Assembly (NCBI RefSeq): GCF_036898825.1
Contig: NZ_JARUND010000002.1
Location: 3,658,001 to 3,722,000 of the forward strand
Source of the DNA: Streptomyces sp. B21-083
Lineage (GTDB): Bacteria; Actinomycetota; Actinomycetes; Streptomycetales; Streptomycetaceae
DNA: 64,000 bases
Direction: 5' to 3'
A program made the translations under genes and the position numbers. Positions 35,221 to 42,833 of this stretch are shown here, one piece after another. Numbering within the stretch: position 1 is the stretch's first letter; every line of letters begins with the position of its first letter. Under the pieces are notes generated by a model. The model ran no database searches, was not told the origin of the DNA, and saw only the letters and a list, made by a program, of their open reading frames with translations.

Positions 35221-35246
35221 GGGGTGGGGGTTGGGGGTTGGGGGGG
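35221..35246 (+). repeat. G-rich tract with G-quadruplex potential
   Basis: Immediately after the LacI stop there are four runs of four to seven G separated by T or TT, followed by TCTCA and CCCCC, which can also pair with the last run as a hairpin. May act in 3'-end formation. Confidence 0.55.
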
Positions 35247-35283
35247 TCTCACCCCCGCCGCCTTACCCGTCCCATCCCGTTCC

Positions 35284-35300
35284 TGGGGGCTGCGCCCCCA
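35284..35300. terminator. Short GC hairpin downstream of the LacI gene
   Basis: TGGGGGC, loop TGC, GCCCCCA. A compact hairpin common after Streptomyces genes; probable end of the LacI transcript. Confidence 0.55.
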
Positions 35301-35416
35301 CACCCCCGCTCCGGCCCTGAACGGGCCTTGTCCCCAAACACCGGTCCGGATACTCCAGACGTACCACTCTGGAGTGATCACAGGTGAACAGCCTCACCAC
35401 CCCGCATGCCCGCCCT

Positions 35417-35655
35417 CACGGGAATGTCTCGGTCCCCACACGGGACATGGCCGCTACACCTCGGAACCCCCTCGCGGGCACGGTCTACACCGAGACCCTG
35501 CGGGGTGTGCGGTGTGTCCGGCTGTCCGTGATGACGGACGAGACCACCAGTCCCGAGCGGCAGCGCGAGGCCGACGACGTCTCGGCGGCAACCCTTGGAA
35601 TCAGCTTCGGCGTATATCGGCGGCAGCCCTTGGAATCAGCTTCGGCGTGGATCTT
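35417..35655 (+). pseudogene. Serine recombinase N-terminal remnant
   Basis: The reading frame encodes VRCVRLSVMTDETTSPERQREADDV, then LGISFG, the opening of a large serine recombinase of Streptomyces integrative elements (V-R-L-S start of the resolvase domain with the catalytic Ser and the E-R-Q segment). The frame is lost after LGISFG because a 35-bp unit is duplicated; the second copy restores LGISFGVDL in another frame and then stops. No downstream recombinase domain follows. A remnant of an integrated element. Confidence 0.6.
35583..35648 (+). repeat. 35-bp imperfect tandem duplication
   Basis: 31 bp at 35583-35613 recur at 35618-35648 with one mismatch, spacing 35 bp. The unit is not a multiple of three and so shifts the recombinase reading frame. 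Confidence 0.85.
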
Positions 35656-35886
35656 GGTGGATAGCCCGCCGGTTGTGGATAACCCGTCCACTGGGCACCG
35701 CCCCCGTACGGACCCCGACTCGGCCCATACGGGTGCGGTGTAAGCGTGCACTCTGCCCCGAGTAGGTGTGGGTGGTCCCTGTGCTGAAACCGGGCGGTAG
35801 CGGCGGTTTGAATCCATTCAGCCCGCGTATGGCACTGCCCCGATACGGGCCTTTCATGGCTCGCACCGAGGCAGGTGATATAGCGG

Positions 35887-36048
35887 CTAGGCCGTGTACT
35901 TTTGCCACATCGTGACAGCCGCCTTCGGATTGCATGCAGAATTCGATTTGTGTGTCACCAAGCAGCGATACTGCTTGCCCAAGTAGGCGGCACGGTCATT
36001 CACTGAGTACTGCCGGTTGACTTTCCATTCCGAAAATCCCGCTGCCAT
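35887..36048 (-). CDS. Mini-protein with CBM5/12-like chitin-binding pattern
   Basis: 53 residues from ATG 36048, with AAAGGG about 10 bases upstream. FSEWKVNRQYSVNDRAAYLGKQYRC, then MWQKYTA, follows the carbohydrate-binding module 5/12 pattern (W, Y..ND.A.Y.GK.Y.C, W..Y). There is no signal peptide or catalytic domain. Either a small intact gene, as found in some prophages, or the tail of a lost larger gene. Confidence 0.5.
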   Translation of the reverse strand: MAAGFSEWKVNRQYSVNDRAAYLGKQYRCLVTHKSNSACNPKAAVTMWQKYTA

Positions 36049-36227
36049 GTGATGACGCCCTTTCACCGGACCGGCTCGCTGCCGACCCGCGTGAATCTTC
36101 CCACGGCCGGCTTTCCCACCCCATCGGAGGTGATCCCCCATGCCGCGTAGGCCCCTGCTCTGTCCCCGGCTGCCCCGAGCTCACTACTGGTCGGCGCTGT
36201 CCTGCACATGAGCGGGAGGCGAACTAG

Positions 36228-36356
36228 GGCCGTGCGTCCCGTGGTGGTGCCGTCTACACCACGGGGTGGCAGCGGGTCCGTAAGGCGTTCCTGTACGCCA
36301 ACCCGTGGTGCGTGCCATGTGGCCGCACGGCCAACGTCGCGGACCACTTGCCTTGA
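36228..36356 (+). pseudogene. HNH endonuclease fragment
   Basis: Between two stops the frame reads GAVYTTGWQRVRKAFLYANP, then WCVPCG and ANVADH, the front half of a phage-type HNH nuclease (W..VR...L...P.C..CG..A..DH). It stops right after DHLP, before the second histidine region, and has no start codon. Remnant, probably from a prophage or integrative element. Confidence 0.55.
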
Positions 36357-36437
36357 GTCGACGTGAATTGGTTGCTCGGGGTGAGTCGAATCCAGCCCGG
36401 CGGATTCCCTGCCGAGGCTTTCTCACTTTCGCCTTAA

Positions 36438-37340
36438 CTAGGTTCTGCGTCCCGTTAGGCGGACATTGGATGCCGTCCGGGCAACCTCGACCAATCGAAA
36501 TCCATCCGGAATTGCGGTAACCCTGCCAGCATTCTTCCCGGGTGACCACGAAGGTGATGTTCGTGGCAGGTAGGAGATTACTTGATCAATCATTCCTGCT
36601 GAAGCAATTCGAGAAAATTGACCTGCTGCACCGGATAGCAAAATCGACCGCGCTCCTGTGGCATTGAGCACTTTAACCATTTCATCGACATCGTTACCCA
36701 GCGCTCCATTCGGAAGATGGAAAGCGTCGTTGCCATGCCCCCCTGGAACTCCCTCTTCAATACAACCTTCTTGGCCGATCACGAGATCGTACGACCCCCG
36801 GAGTGAATCCACTTCTTCAAATATGACACCTTGTGCAGAATTAGGGTTGGGTTTCCCTTCTGCGCCCGCTTCATAGATCCACGTAATGAATGGGCGACCA
36901 TCATTCAGGGAGGCTTTCCAAGTGCCTAGAACTAGAAGTGCCTCACCTCTCAGAAATTCCTGTTCGACTTCCACTCCGGCTCTCCGTAGGAGCGCTGCCC
37001 CGCCTTCACCGCGAGACGTTGGGTCCATTACAGCAATGAGTACTCTCGCTACCTTCGCAGCGATCAAAGCTTCGCGGCATGGTGGTGTGCGGCCATAATG
37101 ATTACATGGTTCCAGTGTGACGACGGCCGTTCCGCCCTCTGCCAGTTTCCCGGCGGCTGTGAGTGCATTGACTTCCGCGTGCGATTCACCTTTGCGTACG
37201 TGATAGCCTTCGCCGACCGTTCGTTGCTCGCTGTCGAGAATGACACAGCCAACAGGCGGGTTCGGGCTGGTCGACCCCAATCCCTGAGCCGAAATTGCGA
37301 TTGCGCGACGCATGGCCGCCACCTCGTACACATTCGCCAC
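36438..37340 (-). CDS. RibD-like deaminase/reductase
   Basis: 300 residues. The N-terminal zinc deaminase domain is intact: SPNPPVGCVI, the HAE of ESHAEVNAL, and EPCNHYGRTPPC with two Cys ligands. The C-terminal reductase half (RPFITWIYEAGAEG, then ARSILLSGAAGQFSRI) is divergent from housekeeping RibD. Base composition is clearly lower in GC than the neighbours, a sign of transfer. GTG 37340 follows the XRE-TPR stop by 2 bp, with AGAGGGG inside that gene's end, so the two are an operon. It may make a modified pterin or flavin precursor; unproven. Confidence 0.78.
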   Translation of the reverse strand: MANVYEVAAMRRAIAISAQGLGSTSPNPPVGCVILDSEQRTVGEGYHVRKGESHAEVNALTAAGKLAEGGTAVVTLEPCNHYGRTPPCREALIAAKVARVLIAVMDPTSRGEGGAALLRRAGVEVEQEFLRGEALLVLGTWKASLNDGRPFITWIYEAGAEGKPNPNSAQGVIFEEVDSLRGSYDLVIGQEGCIEEGVPGGHGNDAFHLPNGALGNDVDEMVKVLNATGARSILLSGAAGQFSRIASAGMIDQVISYLPRTSPSWSPGKNAGRVTAIPDGFRLVEVARTASNVRLTGRRT

Positions 37341-37342
37341 TT

Positions 37343-38848
37343 TCAGAAATTCCCCTCTTCTTGAATGGCGTCAAACAGTTGAGACACTGCGTGTGACGTA
37401 TGAACTTCCCCGAGTGCGTTAACTGCGGACACCGTCTCGTGCATCGTACGCAATGAACCGGAACTGCGTGCGATGCGCAATGCTGAAGAGGCTTGTGCTG
37501 CTGCCGAGTCGTACTCTCGCATTCCCGCGTATGCAAGTGCCAGGCGCGCTTGTGCGAGACCTCTGTCACGCTGGTAGGCGTCGGGAAGTTCGTCGAGCGC
37601 AGCTACAAAAAGCGGTACGGCCAGATCGGGCCGCCCGAGGGTGAGCCAGCAATTAGCGCGCTGAATTTCAATATAGCTTGCAGTACAGAAATCTCCGTGC
37701 CCGGTGCGAGCGTCTCCCTTCGTATCCGGCGAGGCTGCAAAGTCGTGGGCATCATCCAGACGGGTATGACAGGAAACCTCTTCTGCGTCCAATGCGTAGC
37801 CGTGTGCTTCCTGCTGCATGGCAGCCGCTCGCATAGGCCACGTAAGGGCGGAGCTATTTCGTTGGGCAGCCTGAGCAAGGCTAATAGCTTGTGCCGCATT
37901 CTTCTTCGTAGTGGCTTGTTGACTCTTGCGGAAAAGTGTCCACGTCACCATGGCTTGATCGCCGGACTCGGTTGCCCATTCCATGGCTCGACTGGTCCAC
38001 TTTGTGGCGTTCGACATATCTGCCGAGTCTTCATGCAACCATGCAGCGGACTCAGCGTACTGGGCGGCAAGTCTCAGTAACTCGGAGCGCTGCACACCTC
38101 TGGCGTATTCCAGAAGCGATTCGAGGATGGATAGCTGTTGGCGCACTGACGTGAGAGCGTGCCGGGGGCCGAAAAGATTGTCAGCCCGGACAAGGGAATG
38201 CCACATGTCCCGGAGGTGCTCTATAGCTGCTTCGATGCGGCTCGCGTCGAGCTTCGGAAACGATGCGGGGACTGGATTGAATTCGTTAACGGGTACAGGA
38301 AGTTGCGCTAGGTCTGTTGCTTGCAGGGCAGCGCCAATCGCACCAGTAATCAGGGTTCGCCGGCTGATGGGCACGATCTGTTTCCTCCCCCCAATCCATA
38401 CCGAGACCAGAAGCACATCGAAATGAGCGGCAGTAAGAGTTTCTTCGTCGTCCTGCGGCAAAAGAGATGCTGTGTCCACTGCCTCTCGACTTGTGCCGGC
38501 GTACGTCGGCGATTGAGGAAGATGGACGTTCGCCGGGTAACCCTCCCACGGTCGTTGGGGTAACCCGAGCATTTCGCCGGGGATGCCGAACCCGTCAGCT
38601 ACGCGTTCGATCACTTCCTGCCCGCGAATTCTCCGTACACCACGGATTACATCACTCACACGTGAACTCGTCATCTTGCCGACGGCGGCAGCCATCACTG
38701 CGTAACTGGAGCCCGTGCGCCTGTTGACGAGACGAAAGATCTCCTGAAAATCTCGGGTCGCGCAGGCTCCGCCCATGGCATCGCTCTGGAGCAGCGCGTC
38801 AGGGATTGTCAACGGGTAGCCGCTGCGCCGTGTCTCGCGATCGTCCAT
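37343..38848 (-). CDS. XRE-family regulator with TPR-like C-terminal domain
   Basis: 501 residues. A helix-turn-helix region near residue 40 (SSYAVMAAAVGKMTSSRVSDVIRG) is followed by a linker, a hydrophobic stretch (RRTLITGAIGAALQATDLA) and a long all-helical tail with repeated helical pairs (LRLAAQYAESAAWLHEDSAD; GLAQARLALAYAGMREYDSAAAQASSALRIA) typical of TPR signalling regulators. ATG 38848 is 8 bases after AGGTGA. Lower GC than the chromosome. A TTA leucine codon at 38079-38081 would make it dependent on the bldA tRNA. Operon with the RibD-like gene. Confidence 0.8.
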   Translation of the reverse strand: MDDRETRRSGYPLTIPDALLQSDAMGGACATRDFQEIFRLVNRRTGSSYAVMAAAVGKMTSSRVSDVIRGVRRIRGQEVIERVADGFGIPGEMLGLPQRPWEGYPANVHLPQSPTYAGTSREAVDTASLLPQDDEETLTAAHFDVLLVSVWIGGRKQIVPISRRTLITGAIGAALQATDLAQLPVPVNEFNPVPASFPKLDASRIEAAIEHLRDMWHSLVRADNLFGPRHALTSVRQQLSILESLLEYARGVQRSELLRLAAQYAESAAWLHEDSADMSNATKWTSRAMEWATESGDQAMVTWTLFRKSQQATTKKNAAQAISLAQAAQRNSSALTWPMRAAAMQQEAHGYALDAEEVSCHTRLDDAHDFAASPDTKGDARTGHGDFCTASYIEIQRANCWLTLGRPDLAVPLFVAALDELPDAYQRDRGLAQARLALAYAGMREYDSAAAQASSALRIARSSGSLRTMHETVSAVNALGEVHTSHAVSQLFDAIQEEGNF

Positions 38849-39073
38849 GAGCGCCATCACCTTGCCGGGACGGAAGTGATCTCGTCCCAGGGTAGTCCTG
38901 GCGCTCCAGCGGGGTTCCCCAAATGGGCTTGCGGGGTTCCCCGTTCGCTGTTCCCTCAACTGCCCTGTGCGATTGAACCTTTTCAGACGGCACGTCTTGC
39001 GCGCCGGACAGCACGGACCCCCGCGACCGCGCGAACGGCCCGGGGGCATGGACCACCTGAGAGGCAGGCAGCC

Positions 39074-39334
39074 ATGGCAGACAGTACGCGGCAAGAGATT
39101 GACGAAGGAACGAGGATCAGCGAACTACCCCGCATTGGCAGGCTCGTTCGAGATGGCAAGGGCAGGATCGGCCGGTACATGGGCAAGGGTGGCCCGTACG
39201 CCATGCTGCGACCGGTCGGCGGAGGCAAGGAGTGGGAAGCCGACTTGGGAGGCGTCGAGCCACTGACGAACGCCGAAGCCTTGTCCGCTGAAGTGAAAGA
39301 AACCAACGCGCGCAGCGACCGGAGGCGGGCATGA
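39074..39334 (+). CDS. Small hypothetical protein of an accessory cassette
   Basis: 86 residues from ATG 39074. Middle part IGRLVRDGKGRIGRYMGKGGPYAMLRPVGGGKEWEAD looks like a small beta-barrel. The gene diverges from the XRE-TPR operon with 225 bp between starts and overlaps the next gene by ATGA. Seen (from memory) as an unannotated protein next to XRE regulators and integrative elements in Streptomyces. Function unknown. Confidence 0.65.
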   Translation: MADSTRQEIDEGTRISELPRIGRLVRDGKGRIGRYMGKGGPYAMLRPVGGGKEWEADLGGVEPLTNAEALSAEVKETNARSDRRRA

Positions 39335-39480
39335 GCGAGTGCGCGGAGTGCGCCCGCCTGGAGAAGGTCAAGCGGACGGCGAGAGATGCCGGGGACAAGA
39401 GCAAGGTAACTGACTGCGTCGTCCTGCTTCGTCGTCACCCGAACCACGATGAACAACCGGCAGAACAGGGGGCGTCATGA
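39331..39480 (+). CDS. Very small hypothetical protein
   Basis: 49 residues: MSECAECARLEKVKRTARDAG, then a basic stretch and acidic end. CAEC is a possible half zinc ribbon. Both ends overlap neighbours by 4 bp (ATGA), which is the main evidence that it is translated. Confidence 0.6.
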   Translation: MSECAECARLEKVKRTARDAGDKSKVTDCVVLLRRHPNHDEQPAEQGAS

Positions 39481-39704
39481 CCCGCAGCGTCATGCGCTTC
39501 GTCCCTCACACCATCCGGCACGAGCCGGAAGGCGGAGTCACCTTCGAAGCCTTCTGCACCACGTCCGGCTGTGATGAGACGTCGGGCCCCCAGGAAGCGC
39601 AGGACACGGCGCAGGACTGGTGTCTGCGCCACACCGGCCGTACCGGACATGACCTCTTCCGCCGGGTCGTCACCGATCATGCCCGCGTGACCCGGGCCGA
39701 GTGA
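39477..39704 (+). CDS. DUF7848-like small protein
   Basis: 75 residues: MTRSVMRFVPHTIRHEP, FEAFCTTSGCDETSG, then AQDWCLRHTGRTGHDLFRRV. The two Cys-containing motifs and the DWCLRHTGRTGH block fit the short zinc-ribbon-like DUF7848 family common in Streptomyces regulator cassettes. Coupled by ATGA to the 49-residue gene. A hairpin at 39756-39782 lies downstream. Confidence 0.7.
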   Translation: MTRSVMRFVPHTIRHEPEGGVTFEAFCTTSGCDETSGPQEAQDTAQDWCLRHTGRTGHDLFRRVVTDHARVTRAE

Positions 39705-39755
39705 CCAGATCCGCTGAGCGACGGCGAGAATCACGGCTCAGCTCGTTGGACTGCC

Positions 39756-39782
39756 TCCGCCGCAATCTGCTGGTGCGGCGGA
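39756..39782 (+). terminator. Hairpin after the small-gene cassette
   Basis: TCCGCCGCA (39756-39764) pairs with TGCGGCGGA (39774-39782), 9-nt loop. Probable terminator of the three coupled small genes. Confidence 0.5.
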
Positions 39783-39819
39783 ATCGGGGAGTCGTAATCG
39801 ATCGTCGCGGCCATGCGCA

Positions 39820-40002
39820 AAGCAACTCGGCTCCGCCCTCGCCGGCGGCCTGGTCACGGCCGCCGGCCCGACGGGGCTCGCACAGGCGTCGCGCCCGGGC
39901 TGGATCCTGGTCGCCGCCTGTGGCGTACTGCTCTTCCTCGTCGCCCACGTGTCGCGACCGAAGGAGGGCACCACGGGCGCCGCCTCCCCGCAGGCGAGGT
40001 AG
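39820..40002 (+). pseudogene. MFS transporter C-terminal fragment
   Basis: The frame ending at TAG 40000-40002 reads LGSALAGGLVTAAGPTGLA, then GWILVAACGVLLFLVAHVSR, matching the last membrane helices and tail of DHA2-type drug exporters. No start and no upstream part exist. Left over from a rearrangement at the edge of the acquired segment. Confidence 0.55.
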
Positions 40003-40007
40003 GCCGC

Positions 40008-40184
40008 GTGACTCGCCGCAACGCACCGTGGTCCGCGTGGTCCGGCGTAGGGCGCCGCCGGTTCGTCGAGCGGTGCCGGGCTCGCCCCTTCGGGCACAAG
40101 TGGGCGGCAGCCCGCATCCTGGACGCTCCTCGGAGATCACCACCGCCGCTACGACAAGCTCGCCGAGCGCCTGCGAGCCACTAG
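40008..40184 (+). pseudogene. Short frame cut by the IS630 element
   Basis: From GTG 40008 (GAGG upstream) the frame reads TRRNAPWSAWSGVGRRRFVE, and its stop TAG lies at the IS junction (40182-40184). Another frame here reads GDHHRRYDKLAERLRAT into the element. One of them was probably part of a gene interrupted by the insertion; I cannot name it. Confidence 0.35.
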
Positions 40185-41337
40185 TGTCCTGCGCCAGTAG
40201 TTGATCGTTAGAAGTTGCATGACTTCTGCTACTGGTGCGTCAGTTCCTCGTCGTGGCCCAAAGCTTGAACCGTTGCTGCTGTCTGATGACGAGCGGGCGG
40301 TGTTGGAGCGGTGGATGCGTCGGGCGACATCTGCCCAGGCGCTGGCCCTGCGGGCGCGGATTGTGCTGGCGTGCGCGGGGCCGGAAGTGCCGCCGATTGT
40401 CGCGGTCGCCCGGGATCTGCGGGTGACCGCGGACACGGTCCGCAAATGGCGGCGACGCTTCCTTGCCGAGCGGCTGGACGGTCTGGGCGATGAGCCGAGG
40501 CCGGGCCGGCCGCCCACCATCAGCGTCGATCAGGTGGAAGAGGTCGTGGTCACCACGCTGGAACAACTGCCGAAGAACGCCACCCACTGGTCCAGGAAAT
40601 CGATGGCGCAACACAGTGGTCTGTCGAAGTCCACGGTCGGCCGGATCTGGCGGCAGTTCCAGCTCAAGCCGCACCTGGCCGACACCTTCAAGCTGTCGAC
40701 GGACCCGTTGTTCATCGAGAAGGTCTACGACGTCGTCGGCCTCTATTTCAACCCGCCCGAGGGCGCGGTGGTGCTCTCGGTGGACGAGAAGTCGCAGATC
40801 CAGGCCCTGGACCGCTCCCAGCCCGTTCTGCCGATAATGCCGGGCATGCCCGAGCGGCGCACCCACGACTACGTCCGCAACGGCCTCACCACCTTGTTCG
40901 CCGCCTTCAATGTCGCCACCGGTGAAGTCATCACGTCCCTGCACCGTCGGCACCGGGCCGTGGAGTTCAAGAAGTTCCTGATCCGCATCGACAAGGAGGT
41001 GCCCGCACACTTGCAGATCCACTTGATCGTGGACAACTACGGCACCCACAAGACTCCGGCAATCAAGGCATGGCTGGCTAAACACCCGCGGTTCGAGCTG
41101 CACTTCACCCCGACGGGATCCTCCTGGATCAACCAGGTCGAGCGGTGGTTCGGCTACCTCGCCCACCAGATGATCCGCCGCGGCGCACACAAGAACATCC
41201 AGGCCCTCGAAGCCGACATCCGCGCCTGGGTCAAGGACTGGAACGAAGACCCAAAGCCGTTCATCTGGACCAAGACCGCCGAAGAAATCCTCGACTCCCT
41301 CGCCCGCCTCTGCCGACGGATCTCTGGCGCAGGATAC
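40184..41337 (+). mobile_element. IS630-family insertion sequence
   Basis: 1,154 bp. Terminal inverted repeats GTGTCCTGCGCCAG (40184-40197) and CTGGCGCAGGATAC (41324-41337) differ at one position. TA is duplicated on both sides (40182-40183 and 41338-41339) and the empty site reads CTAG, the known preferred target of IS630. The transposase is intact. Confidence 0.92.
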
Positions 41338-41340
41338 TAG
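40219..41340 (+). CDS. IS630-family transposase
   Basis: 373 residues, DDE recombinase. N-terminal helix-turn-helix (VARDLRVTADTVRKWRRRFLAERLDGL) binds the ends. The catalytic triad is visible in VLSVDEKSQ, LIVDNYGTHK and SWINQVERWF. Uninterrupted, so potentially active. ATG 40219 is the first good start inside the element. The stop TAG is made of the duplicated TA plus the flanking G, that is, it is supplied by the target site. Confidence 0.93.
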   Translation: MTSATGASVPRRGPKLEPLLLSDDERAVLERWMRRATSAQALALRARIVLACAGPEVPPIVAVARDLRVTADTVRKWRRRFLAERLDGLGDEPRPGRPPTISVDQVEEVVVTTLEQLPKNATHWSRKSMAQHSGLSKSTVGRIWRQFQLKPHLADTFKLSTDPLFIEKVYDVVGLYFNPPEGAVVLSVDEKSQIQALDRSQPVLPIMPGMPERRTHDYVRNGLTTLFAAFNVATGEVITSLHRRHRAVEFKKFLIRIDKEVPAHLQIHLIVDNYGTHKTPAIKAWLAKHPRFELHFTPTGSSWINQVERWFGYLAHQMIRRGAHKNIQALEADIRAWVKDWNEDPKPFIWTKTAEEILDSLARLCRRISGAGY

Positions 41341-41390
41341 CCGGGCGTCGTCGGTGACCTCGGCTTCGCCGGACTGCGCACCCGACCCTC

Positions 41391-41444
41391 GTGCAACGAA
41401 TGGGTTGCACGACGATCGGTCGACGTGCAACTATTCGGTTGCAC
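41391..41444 (+). promoter_or_regulatory. Two perfect ArsR-type operator palindromes
   Basis: GTGCAAC-N6-GTTGCAC occurs at 41391-41410 and again at 41425-41444, centres 34 bp apart, just before the SRPBCC-ArsR operon. Expected binding sites of the ArsR protein encoded by the second gene. Confidence 0.82.
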
Positions 41445-41473
41445 TGAATGTCGGCACCTGAAGGAGTTTCCTC

Positions 41474-41929
41474 ATGAGCGAAGACAGGAAAGACAGCATC
41501 GAGCGCGACACCCTGATCGACGCCTCGGTCGAGCGCGTCTGGTCACTGGTGTCCGCACCCGGCTTCTGGGTGGCCGACCCGGAGAGCGTCAAGGGCACCA
41601 CTGCCGTCGAGGGCGAGTCGACAGTCGCCAGGAACCCGGAGCACGGTGACTTCCCGGTGCTCGTGGTGAAGGTCGAGCCGCAGTCGTACGTCGCGTACCG
41701 CTGGGCTCCCGCCACCCCCGGCGAGGAGCTGACCGAGAGCAACAGCACCCTCGTGGAGTTCACGTTGTCCGCCGAGGGCGACAAGACCCGCCTCACCGTG
41801 GTCGAGAGCGGCTTCGCCGCGCTGGCAGTGTCCGAGGAGGTGCGCGTCAGGACGATCCAGGACCTTTCCCACGGCTGGCCGCAGGTCCTTGACACGGCGA
41901 AGAAGCGCGTCGAAGAGTCGGCTGTGTGA
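41474..41929 (+). CDS. SRPBCC (AHSA1-like) domain protein
   Basis: 151 residues, helix-grip fold: IERDTLIDASVERVWSLVSAPGFWVAD, then VEPQSYVAYRWAPA, a family strand, and STLVEFTLSAEGDKTRLTVVESGF with the C-terminal helix. AAGGAG lies 8 bases before ATG 41474. Typically co-encoded with an ArsR repressor, as here (GTGA overlap). A ligand-binding or chaperone-like role is usual; ligand unknown. Confidence 0.88.
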   Translation: MSEDRKDSIERDTLIDASVERVWSLVSAPGFWVADPESVKGTTAVEGESTVARNPEHGDFPVLVVKVEPQSYVAYRWAPATPGEELTESNSTLVEFTLSAEGDKTRLTVVESGFAALAVSEEVRVRTIQDLSHGWPQVLDTAKKRVEESAV

Positions 41930-42297
41930 GCGCGGAACCCGACGGCACGGCCGAGGAGGTCGGCGGCGTTCTCGCCGCGCTCGCCGACCCCACCCGTCGC
42001 CGACTCCTCGACCTCCTCGCCGTGCGGGGTGAGGCCACCGCGACGACTCTCGCCGAGCGGCTCCCCGTCTCCCGGCAGGCCATCGTCAAGCACCTCGCCG
42101 TCCTGGACGCCGCCGGACTCGTCGTCGGCAGCCGGGTCGGACGCGAGGTGAGGTACTCGCTGCGGTCCGCCGGCCTGGACGCCACCACGCAGTGGATGTC
42201 CGCGCTCGCGGCCGACTGGGACCGCAGGCTGGCGGCCGTCAAGCGCGTCGCCGAGGCAGCCGAGGCAGCCGAGAGAGGGGATCGCGATTCCACGTAG
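41926..42297 (+). CDS. ArsR-family transcriptional repressor
   Basis: 123 residues. Winged helix in VLAALADPTRRRLLDLLAVRG, ATATTLAERLPVSRQAIVKHLAVLDAAGLV and the wing GSRVGREVRYSL. No metal-binding Cys pair, so it belongs to the non-metal ArsR group found with AHSA1 proteins. The GTG start overlaps the SRPBCC stop. It likely represses its own operon through the two upstream palindromes. Confidence 0.92.
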   Translation: MSAEPDGTAEEVGGVLAALADPTRRRLLDLLAVRGEATATTLAERLPVSRQAIVKHLAVLDAAGLVVGSRVGREVRYSLRSAGLDATTQWMSALAADWDRRLAAVKRVAEAAEAAERGDRDST

Positions 42298-42385
42298 CAC
42301 CGGGACGCACGGCATGGCGACAACCCTCCGCCGCGACCTAAGCACCTGTGCACCTGTGACCACACGACGAAGGAGATTCGGCATC

Positions 42386-42736
42386 ATGACGACACTGAAG
42401 CCCGGAAGCATGCTGCTCGGCACGACCCGTCCCGCCGAGCTGCGGGCCTGGTACATCAAGGCGCTGGCGCCGGAGTTCACCGGCGAGGGTGCGATCGACC
42501 TGGGCGGCTTCCTGCTGGTCGTCGACGGGCGCGACGACGTCCAGGCGAAGAACAACGAACCGGGTCGCACGATCATCAACTTCCACGTCGACGACTTCGA
42601 CGCCATGGAGGCCCAGCTGAACGCGGCCGGCGTGGAGTGGGTGTCGGTCGAGGACCGGGCGAAGGGCAAGTTCGGCACGTTCGCCGACCCCGACGGAAAC
42701 CTCCTCCAGATCATCGAGTGGAAGAAGGACGCCTGA
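42386..42736 (+). CDS. VOC-family (glyoxalase-like) protein
   Basis: 116 residues, one pair of beta-alpha-beta-beta-beta units: GSMLLGTTRPAELRAWYIKAL, then TIINFHVDDFDAMEAQLNAAGVEW and FGTFADPDGNLLQIIEW. The FADPDGN loop and final E/W strand are typical. AAGGAG before ATG 42386. Follows the ArsR operon by about 90 bp, same strand; may bind a metal or a small drug-like ligand. Confidence 0.88.
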   Translation: MTTLKPGSMLLGTTRPAELRAWYIKALAPEFTGEGAIDLGGFLLVVDGRDDVQAKNNEPGRTIINFHVDDFDAMEAQLNAAGVEWVSVEDRAKGKFGTFADPDGNLLQIIEWKKDA

Positions 42737-42833
42737 GACCGGAGGTCCTCCGACCTGCGTTCCGCCTCGGACCCGAGGACAATGGGCCCCGTCGGTCGGA
42801 CATCGCCCGTACCCCCGAAAGGTGGCGATCAGC

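Noticed and set aside
35221..41340. Complete integrative conjugative element
   Set aside because: Only a recombinase fragment, small genes and debris are present; no FtsK/TraB-type transfer gene, replication gene, excisionase or tRNA attachment site was seen.
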